Assembly: GCA_021029095.1 (NCBI GenBank)
Contig: JAJOHG010000032.1
Location: 186,001-250,000 of the forward strand
Length of the DNA stretch: 64,000 nucleotides
Direction of reading: 5' to 3'
DNA from: Phellopilus nigrolimitatus
Taxonomy: Eukaryota > Basidiomycota > Agaricomycetes > Hymenochaetales > Hymenochaetaceae
The notes below the pieces were generated by a model, which saw nothing but the letters and a program-made list of their open reading frames with translations, searched no databases and had not been told where the DNA came from. Made by a program: the position numbers and the translations under genes. Within the stretch, counting starts at the first letter, position 1, and each line of letters opens with the position of its first letter. Below, one piece after another: positions 59,666 to 64,000 of the stretch.

Positions 59666-62227
59666 CAGCAGCAGCAGCAACAGCAACAGCAACCGTGGCC
59701 GAGCGCCCCGCACCTCCTGCAGCCCGTCAACACCGGCTCGCCCTTCCACTCGCCCTCCACCTCCACCGCAAGCCTCGTCGAGCAGTCCTACCACGGGCTC
59801 TTCCACCCCCAGAGCGCCCACGCGCACCCCCACAGCCACACGCACGACGGCGGCGGCGGCGGCGGCCCCATCGAGCGCACCGGCTCCTTATCGCTCAACA
59901 TCTCCTCCCTCTCCGTCACCTCCCCGACGAACCTCTCCCCCATCACCCCGTCCCCCCACCCGAGCACCGCCAGCACCACCCTCTCCCCCATCACCCCGCT
60001 CAGCCCCGGCCTCGCGCACCACGCACCCGCCCACGTCCACGCACACGGCGGCCACTACGCCCACCCCCACCCCCACCCCCACGGCCACGGCCACGCGCAC
60101 CGCCCCCCGCCGGGGCTCCCGCCCATGTTCGCGTACGCCCCGCCCGAGCACGCCGTCGGCGTGCGCTACGACGGCGCGCCCGGCCCCGGCGGCGGCGGCG
60201 CCTTCGAGATGGGCATCCACCGCTCGACGGCCTCCAGCCGCTCGTCCTCGTCCTCGGGCAAGTCCATCCCGCGCAAGCGCAGCTTCACCGGCGGCGCCGC
60301 CGCGTCGCAGCTGCCGCTCTCCGTCGAGGAGAACATCTACGAGTCCGCCTCGCTCGAGCTCACCCCCGCGTCCTTCGAGGACGCCGACATCGACATGCGC
60401 TACCCCGGCATGGACTCCCACGGCAGCCCCGTCGACGGCAGCTCCTCCGGCGGCGAGCACGACGACCCCTTCAAGGCCCTCAACCACCATCTCTCCACCG
60501 GCCACCCCGGCGACATCACGCAGTCCATGGGCATCGTTGGGAAGCCGTCCGGCACGAACAACTTTGTGTCGAAACTCTATCAGTACGTGAAGGGTTTCTC
60601 TTTTTCTTTTTCATTATGCGCTTGCGTCATTGTAGTCCGAACATCTTCCGTTGATATTTTTAAACAAAGGATGATTAGCGACCCGAAGTCGTCGCACTTC
60701 ATTCAGTGGACAGAGCTTGGCACTAGGTCCGTGATGCGCGCGTCAAGCCGTTACTGCCGCTCATTGCTCATCGTCTACGTTTTAGCTTCGTAGTCTCAAA
60801 CGTCGGCGAGTTCAGCCGTACGATCCTTGGATCGCATTTCAAACACAACAACGTAAGCCAAAATTGCCTCCTTCCGCGCGTCTTCTGAATAACGGGGCCG
60901 CCAGTTCTCGAGTTTCGTGCGCCAGCTCAACATGTACGGGTTCCACAAAATCAATCGGGTGAGTCTATTCGTGTCTAAGGAACCGGCGGAGCGAGCGAGC
61001 GGATGGGTGGGGGGAGAGGGGGCGGTGGTGTGAAAATAAACAAACCTTTTGCTGTCCGACGCTGACCTATCCAGGGCCGCCAGACACCGCGCGCGCAGCG
61101 CACGTCGACGGACGCGCAGACGTGGGAGTTCTCGCACCACAAGTTCCTGCGTAACCGGCCGGACCTGCTCGACGAGATCAAGCGCAAGGCGCTCGAGCCC
61201 GACCCGTCCGTCAAGCACCGCGTCGAGCTCCCCGGCGAGGTCGCCGCGCAGCTTAACGGCATGCGCGAGCAGAACCGCCGCGTCGTGCGCGCGCTCGAGG
61301 CCGAGCGCGCCAAGGTCGACCGCCTCACCGGCGTCACCAAGGCCCTGCACGAGGTCATCTCCAAGGCCTTCCCCGGCTCCGGTAAGCAACGCTTACGGCC
61401 CTTCTTCTTCTGTCCGTCCCGAGTCCGACCGCCTTCTCTTTGGTTTTGTTTCTCAAGTGCCGAGCTTCCCGCCCGAGCTCTGGGAGACGAGCGACAACCC
61501 GCCGATCTTCATCACGTCGCCCGCGTCCGCGCAGGCGGCCGCCGCGGCGGGGCGCTACGCGCCGCCCATGACGCTCCCGAACCCGTTCCACGCGCTGCAG
61601 GCGTTCAGCCCGTCCTCGAGCCCGACCGCGGGCGACTTCCCGCCGCACCACCCGCACGCGCACCACGCGCACCACCCACATGCACAGCCGCCGCACCACC
61701 TCGCGCGCACACACAGCCTGCAGAACCTGCCGTACGACGCGCAGTACGCCGCGCACGGGCTGTCCTCCGCGCGGTACGAGGGCGGCGGCGGCGGCGGCGG
61801 CGGCGGGCTCCCGCCGTCGCCGGGCGCGCTGGAGCTCGAGGCGGCGGGCGCGTCGGACCGCAAGCGCCAGCGCACGGGCTCGACGTTCGCCGGCGGGGGC
61901 GCGGGGCTCGGCGGGGGCGGGCCGGAGGGCCCGTCGGCGAAGCGCCTCTCGCGCGCGCGCAGCGACTCTGCGCCGCTCGGGTACGGCGGGATCGCGGCGT
62001 GGGGGCCCGGGGGCGGATCCAGCCGGCCGCGCAGCGGGAGCGGGCTCGGCCCGCGCGGCGGCGCGAACGGGGGCGCGAATGGAAATGGTGCGGCGGGTGC
62101 GAATGGGGCGCGGCGCGAGGACTTGATGGTGAACATCAGCGGGACGGCGCAGGGCCGCGGGGCGCCGGGCGCGGGCGCGGCGACGTCGCCGCTGGTGCAC
62201 GTCTCGCAGAAGGTGGCGGGGCCGTGA
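59489..62227 (+). CDS. HSF-type transcription factor with polyglutamine N-terminus
   Basis: DNA-binding regulator of the heat-shock-factor fold, possibly of the Sfl1/Hsf branch; targets unknown. The N-terminal ~350 residues are low complexity: Q runs, QS repeats, His/Pro-rich repeats and Ser/Pro stretches. The DNA-binding domain is split over small exons from about 60550 to 61170, with NNFVSKLYQ, MISDPKSSHFIQWTELGT, SFVVSNVGEFSRTILGSHFK, FSSFVRQLNMYGFHKINR and WEFSHHKFLRNRPDLL. A following helix with heptads (LNGMREQNRRVVRALEAERA, then KVDRLTGVTKALHEVI) is the oligomerisation region. The C-terminal part is Gly/Ala/His-rich with a basic patch (DRKRQRTGS) and ends VSQKVAGP. No response-regulator receiver domain was found, so it is not a Skn7 type. 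The ATG at 59489 is the first in the exon. Confidence 0.9.
59549..59693 (+). repeat. CAG/CAA trinucleotide and CAATCC hexamer repeats in coding sequence
   Basis: Two glutamine-coding runs (about 8 and about 22 codons) flank a hexamer repeat giving QSQSQSQS. Mixed CAG and CAA codons suggest moderate stability; length variation between strains is likely. Confidence 0.9.
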
Positions 62228-62381
62228 ACTGCTGTCGCTGTGGCTGTGACGACACTGCGCCTTTTCGCTGGCGCGCGTGGACTCTTTTTTTTTCGTTGAG
62301 AAAATATATTATGTCACGTTGAGTCGGGGTCGGCTTTACGTCTCTTCCTTTTCCCTTTTCCCCACCCTTCCCCCACCATTT

Positions 62382-62415
62382 CCGCCCCGCCCCGCCCCGC
62401 CCCGCCCCGCCCCGC
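62382..62415. repeat. CCCCG pentamer repeat
   Basis: Six to seven CGCCC units in tandem. The complementary strand has runs of three to four G at 2-base intervals, suited to G-quadruplex formation. Confidence 0.85.
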
Positions 62416-63148
62416 ATGCAGCACTGTACTTACTTATGCCCACTGACAAAAGATCCTTACCCGCCTTTTTCTTCTTCTCCCTCCCTTTCCGCGATGGACA
62501 GACCTTCCACCTTCCACCCTCCCCCCTTTACGCTTCACCCTTTCTCTCCGTTTCTGCGCTGCTCTCCATCTGCTTTTTCCATATGTAATGTTTTCTTTCT
62601 TTTTTGCTTTTGCCCCGTTTTTGTTTTTGTTTTTGTGCGTTTGGCGTGTTTTTGGACACCGTTTTAGCCGTTTGCCGTTTGCCGTTTGCCGTTTGCTGCT
62701 CGTTTCGTTCGTTTCGTTCGTTCGTTCTTTTCCGCTCCGCCGCTCCTTTCTTTCTTGCAGCTGCTGCCCCCTGCCGCGCCTCTTCGCCTGTGTCTTTCTT
62801 ACGCTCTTTCTTACGTTCTTTGTGGCGCATGGCGTGCGCGCCGACTTGCCGATGCTTTATTTCACGCCCCCGTAGTAGCTCTGTACAGACTTGCGTTTCT
62901 TCCGCTTTTTTTTTTTTTTTCTTTCTCTTTTTTCGTTCTTTCTTTCTCTTTCTTTCTTTCTTTCTTTGTCCCCGCCTCTCTCCGCTGCCTGCGCGTGCGG
63001 GCGCCCCCTCCCCCCTTCCCCCTTCCCGCCCCTCTTGGAAACACCCCCAGGCCCGTCTGTGCGGCGCGCGCCTGCCTGCGCGCGCACATTCGGCGCCCCC
63101 GCCCCCGCCCTTACCCCGAAACCAATATGTACTACGACGCGCTCGGCG

Positions 63149-63168
63149 CCCCCCCCCCCCCCCCCCCC
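63149..63168. repeat. C20 homopolymer
   Basis: Twenty consecutive C residues in the C/T-rich spacer. Confidence 0.9.
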
Positions 63169-63503
63169 TCCTCTTCCTCCTTCGACTTCTTCGTATCTAC
63201 GTTACCTATATCTCACTCTCATCTTTGTTTTTTTTTCCCTTTTCTTCCTCTCGATTTTTTTATTGAGAGCCGTGCCGATCTAGACGTGTAAGTAAGGCGC
63301 GCGTGCCTGCCGCCTGCCGCCTTTCGGTGTGCGTGGTCCCCGCAACGCGAAACGCAACGCAGAATAGTTGACAGGCACACATACATATGTAGGAGTACAT
63401 ATACACAGATGCAATATACACGCTGAGAAACGGCTGAGGAAGTCGCGTGTGGGTCGGAAAAGAGAAGAGAAGGGAAGGAAAGAGAAGGCGTGGTCCTGCC
63501 GGC

Positions 63504-63921
63504 TCAGCGCCCGTTGGGCACGGCGGCCCCGTCCATGGGGTAGTCCTCCTGCGCGTTCGTACAGTTGAGCAGCCGTTCGTGAGAGCGGTAGGGGGGACGC
63601 ACCTCTGGTGCCGGGCGCGCGCCGTTCGCGTGCCCGTTCATCCCGGCTCCATTTCCATTTCTACCCCCGTTTCCGCTTCCGTTCTCGATTCCGTTTTCGA
63701 CGACGACGACTTCGTTCTCGATGCCGTTCGCGGCTGCGATTGCGTCTGCGTCTGCGTCCGCGGGAGCGTCTGCGGGCGCGTGCCCGTTCGGTGTGGGGCC
63801 GGGACCGGGGGAGGGCGCAAGGGGCGGAGGCGGGGACGGCGCGATCTGCTGCAGGATCTCGACGAGCGCGGGCTGCGTCGGCGTGACGATCTGCATCGCG
63901 TCGAGCAGGAGGCTGCGGGGC
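63504..63921 (-). CDS. 3' end of an unknown gene running off the right edge (partial)
   Basis: Two terminal exons are visible. One follows an acceptor CCGCAG near 63921 and encodes LLLDAMQIVTPTQPALVEIL, then QQIAPSPPPPLAPS and a low-complexity Asn/Gly/Ala/Asp-rich stretch. After a ~50-base intron it ends EDYPMDGAAVPNGR at 63504. The MQIVTPTQPALVEILQQI piece looks like a conserved helix, and the rest is disordered. The upstream exons lie beyond the window, so the family cannot be named. Confidence 0.55.
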
Positions 63922-64000
63922 GCGCGCGCGGGCGTGCGAGCGTGCGGGTGAGCGGATGGGAGAAGGAAGGGAAGGGGAGGGGGAGGGGGAGACCGGACGC

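Larger units (their letters stand above)
62228..63503. other. 3' flank of the HSF-type gene, pyrimidine-rich low-complexity DNA
   Basis: Convergent 3' ends face each other here. The sequence is strongly C/T-rich on the plus strand, with TTTC repeats at about 62935-62970, a GTTTGCC tandem at about 62669-62696 and T-runs. The long ORFs seen here are Phe/Ser/Pro or Arg/Lys artefacts of composition. Confidence 0.7.

Noticed and set aside
59278..60654. 458-codon Pro/Arg/His-rich ORF over the HSF-type gene
   Set aside because: Frame shadow of the repeat-rich HSF exon. It breaks where the true coding frame splices into the DNA-binding domain.
62604..63291. Phe/Ser/Pro-rich plus-strand ORFs of about 200 codons
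   Set aside because: Pure product of the C/T-rich low-complexity spacer; no splice structure or conserved motif.
1..64000. CRISPR arrays, insertion sequences, intact transposons, rRNA
   Set aside because: No spaced repeat array, transposase or reverse transcriptase motif, long terminal repeat or rRNA segment was seen, and the organism is a eukaryote.

Overview
The window reads as nuclear DNA of a filamentous basidiomycete, most likely an Agaricomycete. Genes are split by many short GT-AG introns of roughly 50-90 bases, lie on both strands and are separated by short spacers. The gene set also fits: a DNMT5-type cytosine methyltransferase, an HSF-type regulator, an OPT peptide transporter, a GH16 glucanase and an F-box/LRR-like protein. 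No tRNA, rRNA, CRISPR array or intact transposon was recognised. Gene models were built by eye from splice signals and frame continuity, so exon edges are estimates unless stated.

Layout. 1.0-2.9 kb (-): a regulator-like protein carrying five tandem Zn2Cys6 clusters. 3.4-5.3 kb: a broken, unrecognised coding stretch. 6.8-10.3 kb (+): oligopeptide transporter. 11.2-12.5 kb (-): secreted GH16. 14.5-15.3 kb (-): CRIPT homologue. 15.6-16.9 kb (+): tandem duplicate of a small unknown gene. 17.2-19.0 kb (-): F-box protein. 19.2-26.3 kb (-): DNMT5, divergent from a PAP2 lipid phosphatase at 26.4-27.7 kb (+). 27.8-30.5 kb (-): CID (RNA polymerase II CTD-binding) protein. 31.7-33.4 kb (-): unknown protein. 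33.7-35.0 kb (-): protein with two zinc-finger-like modules. 36.2-39.1 kb (-): vezatin/Inp2-like protein. 39.6-45.2 kb (-): giant protein with three START-like domains and a C-terminal membrane span. 45.7-46.2 kb (+): small acidic ORF. 46.2-51.6 kb: gene-poor tract with a rearranged eIF2-gamma pseudogene that contains an inverted duplication. 51.7-53.4 kb (-): GPI8. 54.7-56.5 kb (-): ARP2. 56.5-59.5 kb: spacer with a cluster of TACATGTA palindromes. 59.5-62.2 kb (+): HSF-type transcription factor with polyglutamine. 63.5 kb to the right edge (-): 3' end of an unknown gene.

There is no operon or biosynthetic cluster. Most genes are independent housekeeping or regulatory loci: GPI anchoring, actin nucleation, lipid metabolism, RNA processing and DNA methylation. 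The most unusual items are the five-cluster zinc protein, the DNMT5 with a PIP-box-like N-terminus and a long charged insert in its ATPase, the triple-START protein, and the palindromic eIF2-gamma relic.
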